From contig JAIEMR010000163.1 of NCBI GenBank assembly GCA_019751935.1, positions 1 to 20,253 of the forward strand: a stretch of 20,253 bases of DNA. Reading direction: 5' to 3'. The notes below the pieces were generated by a model. The model did not search any database and was not told the origin of the DNA. It saw nothing but the letters and a program-made list of their open reading frames with translations. Every line of letters starts with the position of its first letter. Position 1 is the stretch's first letter. Origin of the DNA: Alphaproteobacteria bacterium (lineage in GTDB: Bacteria > Pseudomonadota > Alphaproteobacteria > Paracaedibacterales > CAIULA01). Made by a program: the position numbers and the translations under genes. Positions 7,452 through 15,038 of this stretch are shown piece after piece.

Positions 7452-8672
7452 ATGTTTCAGAATAGTGATGATACCCCCGAAGATCCCTGGTCAGACAATA
7501 CACCTTCAAAACCAGAAAAATCTTCAGGCCCCAAGGAACCTTTTCAACTCCATAAAGGGAAAAGTTCGCTTGGAAAAGAGAAAAATAACTACCAAGATCG
7601 TTATTCAGGGGGCGGCAACCCAATAGATGATCTTATTGAAAAATTCCAAGATTCTTTAAAACGAAAAAAATCAGGTGGTAATGGTGGAAACAATAAGGGA
7701 GGCCCTTCTCTTCCTTCTTTTTCCCCAAAATTTGGCATTATGACTTTTGTTTTGATTGGGGTATTACTCTGGTTAAGCACGGGTATTTATAAAGTTCAAG
7801 ATGATGGAGGAGAAGTCGCAGTCATTTTGCGTTTTGGTGAAATGGTACGTATTGCCCAACCTGGTCTTCACTATCGCTTGCCAAATCCAATCGAGAATGA
7901 AATTAGAGTCAAAATAGCTGTCCTTAATAAGATTGATGGTGGACTTAGAGAAGATGCAAGCAAATCCTCACAGGAGGCATTAGAGCAAACTTTAATCCTC
8001 ACTGGTGATGAAAACATGATCCACACAAACTACACTGTTTTGTGGAAAATCAAAGATGTTGCGGATTTTATATTTACTGTACGCGATCCAGAAGGAACGA
8101 TTAAAGTTGCAGCTGAAAGCGCAATTCGTGAAATTTTAGGTCAAACCCCTGCCCGTCAAGCATTAACTGCGGGAAGAGAGAACATCGGAACGCAAGCCCA
8201 AGAATTACTCCAAAAGATTTTGGATATGTATAAGATGGGTGTGCAAATTGTCAGCATCCAACTTCAACGTGTAGAACCACCTGTCCAGGTCATTCAGGCT
8301 TTTAACGATATGCAGGCTTCTCTGGTGGATGCAGATCGCCTAAGAAACGAAGCAGAAGCTTATCGCAACGACATCCTACCAAGAGCTCGAGGCGAGGCTG
8401 AGAAAATCATTCAAGATGCCGAAGCCTATCAACAACAAGTTGTTGCTATTGCTGAGGGAGAAGCTGCAAGATTTAGCGTTGCATTAACCGCTTACAACTT
8501 ACACCCAGAAGTTGCCCAAAAACGGCTCTACTTAGATACAATGCAGCAAGTTCTAAAAAATGCTCAAAAAACAATTGTGGATGGAAAAACAAGCCATGGC
8601 ATCGTCCCATATCTCAATCTTCAACGTGATGATAAAAACAACCCCCAAAGTAAAGGGGAGTCACAACCATGA
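7452..8672 (+). CDS. hflK: HflK, membrane subunit of the HflKC complex
   Basis: HflK and HflC form a large SPFH-domain ring around the membrane protease FtsH and limit its access to membrane substrates. The protein has a polar Gly/Asn/Ser-rich cytoplasmic N-terminus (residues 1-90, with the family's DPW near 11-13), one transmembrane helix at about 94-113, and a periplasmic SPFH/band-7 domain from about 118 (EVAVILRFGE, PGLHYRLPNPIE). A long Ala/Glu/Arg helix follows (RNEAEAYRNDILPRARGEAEK). The length of 406 residues is ordinary. The ATG at 7452 gives a complete family N-terminus; a weak AAGG lies about 13 bases upstream. The stop overlaps the hflC start by 4 bases (ATGA), showing translational coupling. 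DegP follows, making an envelope protein quality-control operon. Confidence 0.96.
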   Translation: MFQNSDDTPEDPWSDNTPSKPEKSSGPKEPFQLHKGKSSLGKEKNNYQDRYSGGGNPIDDLIEKFQDSLKRKKSGGNGGNNKGGPSLPSFSPKFGIMTFVLIGVLLWLSTGIYKVQDDGGEVAVILRFGEMVRIAQPGLHYRLPNPIENEIRVKIAVLNKIDGGLREDASKSSQEALEQTLILTGDENMIHTNYTVLWKIKDVADFIFTVRDPEGTIKVAAESAIREILGQTPARQALTAGRENIGTQAQELLQKILDMYKMGVQIVSIQLQRVEPPVQVIQAFNDMQASLVDADRLRNEAEAYRNDILPRARGEAEKIIQDAEAYQQQVVAIAEGEAARFSVALTAYNLHPEVAQKRLYLDTMQQVLKNAQKTIVDGKTSHGIVPYLNLQRDDKNNPQSKGESQP

Positions 8673-9550
8673 CCTCTAAATTTTCCTTCTTAGCATTAGC
8701 TTGTGCAGTTGTAATTGCTGTTTTATTTGGATCAAGTGTATTTATTGTTGATCAAACGAGGCAAGCCATTGTTCTTCTTTTTGGAGAAGCAAAAAAAGTT
8801 CACACCACACCTGGTCTTAAATTCAAATTGCCTTTTATAGAAGAAGTCATTTTTTATGAAAAGCGTGTTTTAGATTATGATCTTCCGCCCGTTCACATCA
8901 CAACTGAAGATCAAAAACGTCTTGTTGTTGATACCTATACAAGGTATAGCATCACAGATCCTTTATTATTCTTTAGAACAGTAAAACCTTCTGCTGAATC
9001 AGGGGCGCAAATGCGTCTAGAAACATTGATCAGCAGTTCAGTGCGTAACGTTCTTGGTAAGATCCCGCTTAGAACTATGCTGAGCGCTGAAAGATCGGCA
9101 ATCATGAGGCAAATTGAAGAAGAAGTTCGAAATATGGCCAAACCTTTGGGACTTACAATTATAGATGTTCGCATTATAAAAACAGAGCTGCCAACTGAAA
9201 ACAGAAATGCTGTTTTTGCCCGTATGAATTCAGAGCTTGATCGTTTTGCAAAAGAGAATCGTGCGAAAGGTGCCGAAATTGCCCAAGGTATTAAATCGAG
9301 AGCTGAAAAAGAAAGAACAATTTTACTTGCACAAGCACAAAAAACAGCGCAAATAACACGCGGTGAAGGTGATGCTAGTGCAACGAAAATTGCAACAGAA
9401 GCTTTTGGTAAATCTCCAGAGTTTTACAGTTTCTATCGCACGATGGAAATGTATAAGGAATCCATGAGGGAAGATACCTCTGTTGTCCTTTCTGCAGACA
9501 GTCCTCTTTTTCATTTTTTCTCAACCCCACCAAAACACTTAGCCCATTAA
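8669..9550 (+). CDS. hflC: HflC, partner of HflK
   Basis: The second SPFH protein of the HflKC complex that surrounds FtsH. It has an N-terminal signal-anchor helix at about residues 5-25 (FLALACAVVIAVLFG) and a band-7 domain beginning with VDQTRQAIVLLFGEAK and TTPGLKFKLPFIEEV. A long charged helix typical of HflC follows (ENRAKGAEIAQGIKSRAEKE), with EFYSFYRTMEMYKESM near the end. The length of 293 is normal. The ATG overlaps the hflK stop as ATGA, and degP starts 16 bases after the hflC stop. The order hflK-hflC-degP is common in alphaproteobacteria. No key region is missing. Confidence 0.96.
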   Translation: MTSKFSFLALACAVVIAVLFGSSVFIVDQTRQAIVLLFGEAKKVHTTPGLKFKLPFIEEVIFYEKRVLDYDLPPVHITTEDQKRLVVDTYTRYSITDPLLFFRTVKPSAESGAQMRLETLISSSVRNVLGKIPLRTMLSAERSAIMRQIEEEVRNMAKPLGLTIIDVRIIKTELPTENRNAVFARMNSELDRFAKENRAKGAEIAQGIKSRAEKERTILLAQAQKTAQITRGEGDASATKIATEAFGKSPEFYSFYRTMEMYKESMREDTSVVLSADSPLFHFFSTPPKHLAH

Positions 9551-9566
9551 TATGGAGTCATCAGTT

Positions 9567-11411
9567 ATGCAGTCCAAAAATATGAAATTAAGTTCTATTA
9601 TAAAAACTTCTCTTTTGTGCCTTAGTCTAGCGTCAGCTCCTGTGGTACATGCAAATGCAGCGAAACAACAAAAAGATGCTGTTGTTGTCCAAGCAACTCC
9701 TAGTAACGATGCCTCGCCAACTATAGCGATTTCTGACAGTAATAAGCCTATTCTTTGCCAACCTATTCAAACTCAATCAGCGTTGGGGAGCACAGTTGCA
9801 GTTCCAGGAGTCGTTTTTGATCTTTCCAAGGGGTTTTCTTCAATAGCAGAAGCAACCTTACCTGCCGTTGTAAACGTGGCTACCACTCAAGTTTTGGATC
9901 CAAAAAGTAAGGGCGGAGATTCACCACAATTTGCACCGGGGTCTCCCTTTGAGGAATTTTTCAAAGACTTTTTTGACCAAATGGAACGCCCGAGAAAAGT
10001 TCAATCATTGGGTTCTGGGTTCATTATTCGCTCTGATGCACAAAAAGCATACATTGTGACAAACTATCATGTCATTGCTGATGCAAAGAAAATTAGTATT
10101 TTCTTGAATGATAAAACTGAATTAGAAGCAACCGTCCATGCTTATGATGACCGAACTGATCTAGCTGTTTTAAAGGTTAATACAGAAAATCTTCCTGAGA
10201 ACAAAAGAACCCTACCTGCCCTACAATGGGGTAATTCGGATATTTCAAAGGTGGGAGAATGGGTCCTTGCTATTGGAAATCCGTTTGGTTTAGGTAGCAC
10301 AGTAACAGCTGGTATTATTTCCACCAAGGGACGCGAACTTGCGATTCCAACTAAAAACCAGGTTAGCGACTATGTTGATGACTTTATCCAACACAGCGCC
10401 CAAATTAACATGGGGAACTCTGGTGGATGCCTCTTAAACATGGAAGGTAAGGTCATTGGTATCAATACAGCCATCTTCTCGCTGAGCGGTGGTAACGTAG
10501 GAATTGGATTTGCAATCCCATCTGGCGTTGCACAAAAAACAATTGATCAATTAATTGAATTTGGTCGCACGAAACGTGGTTGGCTTGGTGTGCGCATTCA
10601 ACACTTAACGGATGACATGGCAGAAAGCCTAGGATTAAAAGTTAAGGGCGCCATTGTCGGAAGTGTAACACCAGATGGTCCAGCACAAAAAGCTGGCATC
10701 TTAAGTGGGGACGTCATCCTTGAATTCGATGGTAAGCAAATTAGTGAAAATAATCGTCTATCAAGGCTTGTTGGTGAAACAACGATTGGAAAGACTTGCA
10801 AAGTCAAAGTATGGCGCAAGGGCGAAGAAATTACCTTGGATATTACAGTTGGTGAATTCGAAGATGCTCTTCAAAAAGGTAAACTTGAAATGGGCGATAA
10901 AAAGTCCCCTATCTCGCCAGAACAAACCATTGAAGTTTTGGGCATGAAGGTCACGCCAATTCCAAACGATATTAAAGAAAAATCAAAGCAAAAAGATATG
11001 AAGGGTGTGCTTGTAACTAATATTTCCAATACCAGTCCAGCTCTTGATGCTCGTATGCGCCCTGGTGATATTATTGTTGAGGTTAACCAAAAAGAAATTC
11101 TAACTACAAAAGATCTGACTGAGAATGTTGAAGCTGCAAAGAAAGCAAAACGTAAGAATATTCTACTGCTTGTGATGAGAAATGAAGAACCTCATTATTT
11201 CACAATTAAGCTAGAAGATGAACTTGATCAAAGCAAACCAAAAGAGGATCAACAATCAAAAAAAGAAGGTGCTTCGACTCAAACTCCTCTTGCTCCTAGC
11301 AAACCAGAAGCAGCGCCAGGCGGCAAAGATAAATCAGCGCCTGAAGGAAGCAAGCAAAATGATATTCCAGATCACCCTGCTAACCGCCAAGGCACAACGC
11401 CAGTGACTTAA
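9567..11411 (+). CDS. degP: DegP/Do-family periplasmic serine protease with two PDZ domains
   Basis: A HtrA-family endopeptidase and chaperone that degrades misfolded envelope proteins. The start is placed at ATG 9567 because GGAG at 9554-9557 lies nine bases upstream; an in-frame ATG at 9552 would add five residues. A Sec signal peptide ends near HANA. Counting from 9567, the catalytic triad is His168 (TNYHVIA), Asp198 (DRTDLAV) and Ser285 (NMGNSGG). PDZ1 begins at about 337 (RGWLGVRIQHL) and PDZ2 covers about 455-550 (GVLVTNIS, RMRPGDIIVEV). The last ~60 residues are a hydrophilic Lys/Pro/Gln-rich tail (PKEDQQSKKEG, PSKPEAAPGGKDKS) beyond the usual family end. The gene is third in the hflKC operon and is followed by a small hairpin. 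All catalytic residues are intact. Confidence 0.96.
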   Translation: MQSKNMKLSSIIKTSLLCLSLASAPVVHANAAKQQKDAVVVQATPSNDASPTIAISDSNKPILCQPIQTQSALGSTVAVPGVVFDLSKGFSSIAEATLPAVVNVATTQVLDPKSKGGDSPQFAPGSPFEEFFKDFFDQMERPRKVQSLGSGFIIRSDAQKAYIVTNYHVIADAKKISIFLNDKTELEATVHAYDDRTDLAVLKVNTENLPENKRTLPALQWGNSDISKVGEWVLAIGNPFGLGSTVTAGIISTKGRELAIPTKNQVSDYVDDFIQHSAQINMGNSGGCLLNMEGKVIGINTAIFSLSGGNVGIGFAIPSGVAQKTIDQLIEFGRTKRGWLGVRIQHLTDDMAESLGLKVKGAIVGSVTPDGPAQKAGILSGDVILEFDGKQISENNRLSRLVGETTIGKTCKVKVWRKGEEITLDITVGEFEDALQKGKLEMGDKKSPISPEQTIEVLGMKVTPIPNDIKEKSKQKDMKGVLVTNISNTSPALDARMRPGDIIVEVNQKEILTTKDLTENVEAAKKAKRKNILLLVMRNEEPHYFTIKLEDELDQSKPKEDQQSKKEGASTQTPLAPSKPEAAPGGKDKSAPEGSKQNDIPDHPANRQGTTPVT

Positions 11412-11428
11412 AGATGATTTTAAAGAGA

Positions 11429-11450
11429 CCTTTTTTCAGAAAAGGCTTTT
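11429..11450. terminator. Hairpin between convergent degP and kinase genes
   Basis: CCTTTT (11429-11434), loop TTCAG and AAAAGG (11440-11445) form a 6-bp stem followed by CTTTT on the plus strand. The minus-strand kinase stop lies within its 3' flank. The position, 17 bases after the degP stop, suits a weak terminator that could act in both directions. Confidence 0.5.
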
Positions 11451-12708
11451 AAAGTTTAGTGCGAAATGCCGGATACAACTCCAACGGTTTTGTATCTGGC
11501 CATTTTTCTTTTAAAATATCTAAGATCTGCCAGATTGCTATTTTCAGTTGAGGTAATTTGTCTGATTGTTTTGAAATTTGCATAAAAGTTTCAAAGCGCG
11601 ATAAAATCCTAGGGCGTACAAAATTTTCATCTGGATTCCAAAGTGATTTATCAGAGACTGGTCCAGACCCCCATATATCTTCTTTATCAAGAACATCTTC
11701 GATTAATAAAATCGCTTTAATAGCCCAGAATCCACACGCAAGTACGTAAGCCTCCCTATAGCTCTCTTCATTTCTTGCTGCAGGAATCTTGTTCATTAGC
11801 TCTTGCCTATAAATCTCTTCCAGAGAATCAATTAAATCCTCAGGGATTGCTTTTGAGCACCAACAAGTTGGCATATTCATTCTAAGGTACGTTCCATCTA
11901 AAAGAGCGCTTCTTATGAATCCCCATTCAAAATCAATTAAACGCAGTTCATTTTTGTCACTGTCATCAAACACATTATCTGGGCAAATATCCCCATGAAT
12001 AAATGATAGAAAAGGGCTTGAATCCAGGTTTGTTTTCAAAACCATATCCATCTCTGCTTGAAACTCTGATGTATAAGGAATATTAATTTTCTTAAAAACA
12101 GACTCAACATCGGTGAAATTATTTTGTCTGCTATCTATCTCAGGAGGTGCACCTGCTATTAACCCATCTAATATTTTTTGATAAATTTGTATGTTTTCAT
12201 AAGAATCACTATGAAACTGCCCCAGCCGTTTCATAAACCTTTGTAGTGCTGCTATTGCGTAATTTTTATCATTGCCCGTTAATGAATCAACCAAGCTAAT
12301 ATGCTTTTCACCAAAATCCTCAAAAAGAACAAAATGATTTTTTATGCTGCCGCCATAAAACTGAGGGGCAGAAGGTGATTCTGATTTCAAGCAGCTTAAA
12401 AACTCTAATCCTGCCCAATCCCTTGCAAAGCGCGAAAACTGATTACACTCTGTTCCTTTTGATTTTTCAGGATGAGCTTGTTTAAAAATGATACTTTTTT
12501 GGATTTTACTTACTAGCAAATGAATCGTAATTCTTTGAACAAGGTTTCTTCTATTGGGTTCGCTTATGGGTACAATTGATTCAATACTCACCTCTTCATC
12601 AAAATATTTTGCCAAAATGTGAGTGATTTCTTGATGTAATTCGTGGGTTAGGTTTTGAGTAAAAACCTCTTTTGTTGGTAATTGATCAGTTTTACTTGAG
12701 AATCTCAA
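11449..12708 (-). CDS. APH/choline-kinase-fold phosphotransferase, substrate unknown
   Basis: This protein belongs to the aminoglycoside phosphotransferase-like kinase fold. The Brenner motif is H238-G-D240-I-C-P-D-N245, giving catalytic Asp and metal-binding Asn, and LIDFEWG (residues 257-263) supplies the DFE metal site. Lys76 in SIIFKQA is the probable ATP lysine, with Glu102 in WAGLEFL as its likely partner. The substrate cannot be read from sequence; sugar, choline-like or drug kinases share the fold. It is the last gene of the purC-bolA-grxD-prmC operon and overlaps the prmC end by 17 bases. The start is TTG: an in-frame stop lies just upstream and AAAGGG sits about nine bases before it. 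Nothing suggests acquired resistance; it looks like a resident metabolic or maintenance kinase. Confidence 0.8.
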   Translation of the reverse strand: MRFSSKTDQLPTKEVFTQNLTHELHQEITHILAKYFDEEVSIESIVPISEPNRRNLVQRITIHLLVSKIQKSIIFKQAHPEKSKGTECNQFSRFARDWAGLEFLSCLKSESPSAPQFYGGSIKNHFVLFEDFGEKHISLVDSLTGNDKNYAIAALQRFMKRLGQFHSDSYENIQIYQKILDGLIAGAPPEIDSRQNNFTDVESVFKKINIPYTSEFQAEMDMVLKTNLDSSPFLSFIHGDICPDNVFDDSDKNELRLIDFEWGFIRSALLDGTYLRMNMPTCWCSKAIPEDLIDSLEEIYRQELMNKIPAARNEESYREAYVLACGFWAIKAILLIEDVLDKEDIWGSGPVSDKSLWNPDENFVRPRILSRFETFMQISKQSDKLPQLKIAIWQILDILKEKWPDTKPLELYPAFRTKL

Positions 12709-13537
12709 AGCTTAAAACCCTTTCAATACCAGCAAGGTCTTTATAAACATTTTGTAAGATAAATCCATTTTCTTTTGCAATCAAGGCTACTGATTTCCTT
12801 TGCCCCTTCCCTATTTCCATAAAGATTTTTGTTTTAGGGTGACACAATCTGCCAATTTGCGAAAATAGTATCTGGTAAGCCTCAATCCCATTTTTACCTG
12901 CGTAAAGTGCCAAGGGAGGGTCAAAATCTTTTACATTTTTTTCTAAAGGCTCATCACGTCCAATGTATGGGGGATTGCTAATAATAAGATCGTATACCCC
13001 TTGAACGTTTTCCGCCCAATTCGAAAGACAAAAAGTTGAACGATCAGTAAATCCTAAACTAGCTACATTTTCCTTTGCGATCTTGAGGGCCTCTTCACTT
13101 ATATCAACCCCCACTCCTGTAGCATTTTGGTATTCAGATAAAATACTTAAAAGCAAACATCCGGTTCCCGTACCAAGATCAAGGCAGTTTAAGGGAGCTT
13201 CTTTATTACAAAGCTCTTTTAAAACAGCTTCTATCAAAATTTCGGTGTCAGGACGCGGGTCAAGGGTATCTTTGGTTACTTTAAAATTCAGGCCCCAGAA
13301 TTCTCTATAACCGATAATCTTAGAAAGAGGCTCATGATTAGCTCTTCTTATTACGAGCTTTTCAAATTCAACACGTTGGTCAGGGTTTAATAAAAATTCT
13401 TTTTCAAAAAAAACCTGTTCATAACTTTTACCCGTAACATAAGAGACTAAAAGTCTAACTTCTCTCCACGGATTTTCAATGCCGATTTTTTGAAAATGAG
13501 ATACAATTTCTTGCAAGGAATCATATGAAATATGCAC
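12692..13537 (-). CDS. prmC: PrmC, release factor glutamine methyltransferase
   Basis: PrmC (HemK) uses S-adenosylmethionine to methylate the Gln of the GGQ motif of release factors RF1 and RF2. The N-terminal helical domain covers residues ~1-75. The Rossmann methyltransferase has motif I DLGTGTGC at 120-127 and the catalytic NPPYIG at 188-193, plus GYREFWGL and DPRPDTE typical of the family. The length of 281 is normal. The start is GTG at 13537, sharing one base with the TAG stop of grxD, so translation is probably coupled. It is more often found beside prfA; here it sits between grxD and a kinase. Identification is firm. Confidence 0.95.
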   Translation of the reverse strand: MHISYDSLQEIVSHFQKIGIENPWREVRLLVSYVTGKSYEQVFFEKEFLLNPDQRVEFEKLVIRRANHEPLSKIIGYREFWGLNFKVTKDTLDPRPDTEILIEAVLKELCNKEAPLNCLDLGTGTGCLLLSILSEYQNATGVGVDISEEALKIAKENVASLGFTDRSTFCLSNWAENVQGVYDLIISNPPYIGRDEPLEKNVKDFDPPLALYAGKNGIEAYQILFSQIGRLCHPKTKIFMEIGKGQRKSVALIAKENGFILQNVYKDLAGIERVLSFEILK

Positions 13538-13863
13538 TATTTAGAAAGGATACCTTTTTCCTTTAATAATTCTTGTAGTTCACCGGACTGATACATTTCG
13601 CGCACAATATCACACCCACCAACAAACTCACCCATAATATAAAGTTGGGGAATTGTAGGCCAATTACTGTAATCTTTAATAGCTTGACGAACTTCCATAT
13701 CTTCTAAAACATTAACATCTTTAAAATGAAGACCTAATGTATTTAGAATCTGTACAACTACCGCTGAAAAACCACATTGTGGAATTTGACTTGTTCCCTT
13801 CATGTAAAGAACAACCTGATTGGCCGTTACATCATTTTTGATGCGATCTTGAACTGACTCCAT
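13537..13863 (-). CDS. grxD: Monothiol glutaredoxin, Grx4/GrxD type
   Basis: A CGFS-type glutaredoxin that binds a [2Fe-2S] cluster with glutathione and passes it on, often as a heterocomplex with BolA. The active site C30-G-F-S33 follows KGTSQIPQ, and the glutathione-binding segments WPTIPQLY (68-75) and GGCDI (82-86) are present. The length of 108 is normal. A good AAAGGA lies about eight bases before the ATG. It follows bolA by 13 bases and runs into the prmC start, so the genes are in one operon. The pairing with bolA supports a joint Fe-S trafficking job. Confidence 0.97.
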   Translation of the reverse strand: MESVQDRIKNDVTANQVVLYMKGTSQIPQCGFSAVVVQILNTLGLHFKDVNVLEDMEVRQAIKDYSNWPTIPQLYIMGEFVGGCDIVREMYQSGELQELLKEKGILSK

Positions 13864-13876
13864 TTATTTTTTCCTT

Positions 13877-14116
13877 TCAATCTTCTAAGGGAATTCCGGT
13901 TTTTAAGGCAAGAGCGTGAAGCTCTGAGCCCATCTTACCTTGCAATGCCCCGTAAACCATTTGATGCTGCTGAATGCGTGTTTTTCCTAAAAACTCTTTA
14001 GAAATGATTGTTGCCTGGAAATGATCATTATCTCCAGCAAGATCCTTTATATCAATTTTAGCGTCTGGAAAGGATTCACACAAAAGTGATTCAATTTCAT
14101 GGATTGGCATAGGCAT
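13877..14116 (-). CDS. bolA: BolA/IbaG-family protein
   Basis: A small BolA-fold protein that pairs with CGFS glutaredoxins to hold a [2Fe-2S] cluster and is involved in Fe-S maturation or iron signalling. Family motifs are KTRIQQHQMVYGAL and the C-terminal ELHALALK, whose His is the conserved cluster-binding candidate. I use ATG 14116 (79 residues) rather than a TTG at 14122, because AAGAAGAG lies about nine bases before this ATG. Another ATG follows two codons later. It sits between purC (15 bases upstream) and grxD (13 bases downstream), in the order often seen after the pur genes of alphaproteobacteria. Confidence 0.93.
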   Translation of the reverse strand: MPMPIHEIESLLCESFPDAKIDIKDLAGDNDHFQATIISKEFLGKTRIQQHQMVYGALQGKMGSELHALALKTGIPLED

Positions 14117-14131
14117 AAACAAATACTCTTC

Positions 14132-14947
14132 TTAACTGAGGGAACTAATCGTTAAATCAGGAGGCCCACCAGCATCCAGCAATCCAAAACGCTTAGCAAT
14201 TTCTTGGTAAACCTTCGCTGCTTTTTGCTCATCATAAATACCTTCCTCTGAATCCTTATTCAGGTCCAATCTTTCTCCTGTTTTAAGATCCAAAAGATGA
14301 CAATTATCGGGTGTAATCTCATCAATTAAAATAATCTGAGTATCCCCCATAAAGTCAGAAAGATAAACACGACCAAAAGACAATGAATACCGCATGAGTC
14401 TTACGCCTAAAGCTAAGAATTGCCCACACAAAAAGTCATTAATCCGTTGAGTCGTATTTAAAAGCGTTTCGACTTCGTCTGCATCTGCCCAACCAAGGCT
14501 TGTGATATGACGCGTCGAAATCACTGAATCAAGAAGCCCTTTGGTGCGAACATGAAGCTCAGGGATAGGCTCTGGAAGCATCATGCCTTCATCAAGACCT
14601 AGTCTCTTTGCAAAGTCACCCGTTGCAACGTTATGCATAACAACATCAAAGGGTAAAACTTCTGTTGCACGGACCAATTGCTCGCGCATATTTAAACGCC
14701 TGATAAAATGCGTTTCAATCCCAATCTCACTCAAACGAAGCATCAACAATTCAGACAAGCGATTATTAATCACTCCCTTGCCTGTTACGGAAAGTTCGTT
14801 ATTTTTGTGATGATTATCTTTAAAGTAGAGAACATACGTCCCAGGCTCAGGCCCTTCAAATAGAACCTTTGAGCTGCCCTCATAAATATGACGACGCCTA
14901 GGGGGTGCTTTCTCACTTAAAATTCGGGGTCTAAACCCAATTGCCAT
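14132..14947 (-). CDS. purC: PurC-like SAICAR synthetase, divergent
   Basis: PurC joins aspartate to CAIR with ATP in purine synthesis. Family segments are clear: YEGSSKVLFEGPEPGTYVLY (22-41), GKGVINNRLSE, RRLNMREQLVRA, GLDEGMMLPEP, HITSLGW, LSFGRVY and DEITPDN. Several usually invariant parts are altered: the R-N-x-A-A-G-S motif reads HNVATGD (105-111), the acidic/Ser-Ala-Phe segment after the first strands reads KDNHHKNNE (43-51), and the K-D-R-F/Y-R region reads LNKDSEEG (229-236). The N-terminus has ~20 extra residues (PPRRRH). AAAGG lies about eight bases before the ATG. No other purine gene is in the window; bolA and grxD follow directly. Fold assignment is strong; retained enzyme activity is uncertain. 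Confidence 0.88.
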   Translation of the reverse strand: MAIGFRPRILSEKAPPRRRHIYEGSSKVLFEGPEPGTYVLYFKDNHHKNNELSVTGKGVINNRLSELLMLRLSEIGIETHFIRRLNMREQLVRATEVLPFDVVMHNVATGDFAKRLGLDEGMMLPEPIPELHVRTKGLLDSVISTRHITSLGWADADEVETLLNTTQRINDFLCGQFLALGVRLMRYSLSFGRVYLSDFMGDTQIILIDEITPDNCHLLDLKTGERLDLNKDSEEGIYDEQKAAKVYQEIAKRFGLLDAGGPPDLTISSLS

Positions 14948-14979
14948 GGATAAAACCTTTTCTGAGTGTTAAGATGTCT

Positions 14980-14996
14980 ATACCAAATTTTGGTAT
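14980..14996. promoter_or_regulatory. Perfect palindrome in the purC/atm1 divergent promoter, candidate operator
   Basis: ATACCAAA-T-TTTGGTAT is an inverted repeat with perfect 8-bp arms and a one-base centre, midway in the 91-base gap between the divergent purC and ABC-exporter starts. It overlaps promoter-like boxes on both strands, so a bound dimer could control both operons. The regulator is unknown; no match to a specific known box is claimed. Confidence 0.5.
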
Positions 14997-15000
14997 TATA
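14991..15000. promoter_or_regulatory. Overlapping -10 boxes for atm1 (+) and purC (-)
   Basis: On the plus strand TGGTATTAT at 14991-14999 is an extended -10 (TG-n-TATTAT) ahead of the ABC exporter. On the minus strand the complement of 14995-15000 is a perfect TATAAT ahead of purC. Neither has a convincing -35. Both overlap or abut the palindrome. Confidence 0.4.
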
Positions 15001-15038
15001 TTCCATTCTTTTCTATAGAAGACACAAAAGCAATAACG

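Noticed and set aside
11449..12708. Antibiotic-resistance reading of the APH-like kinase
   Set aside because: Only the fold motifs are shared; the operon context with prmC and grxD points to a resident gene, and no mobile-element signs are near.
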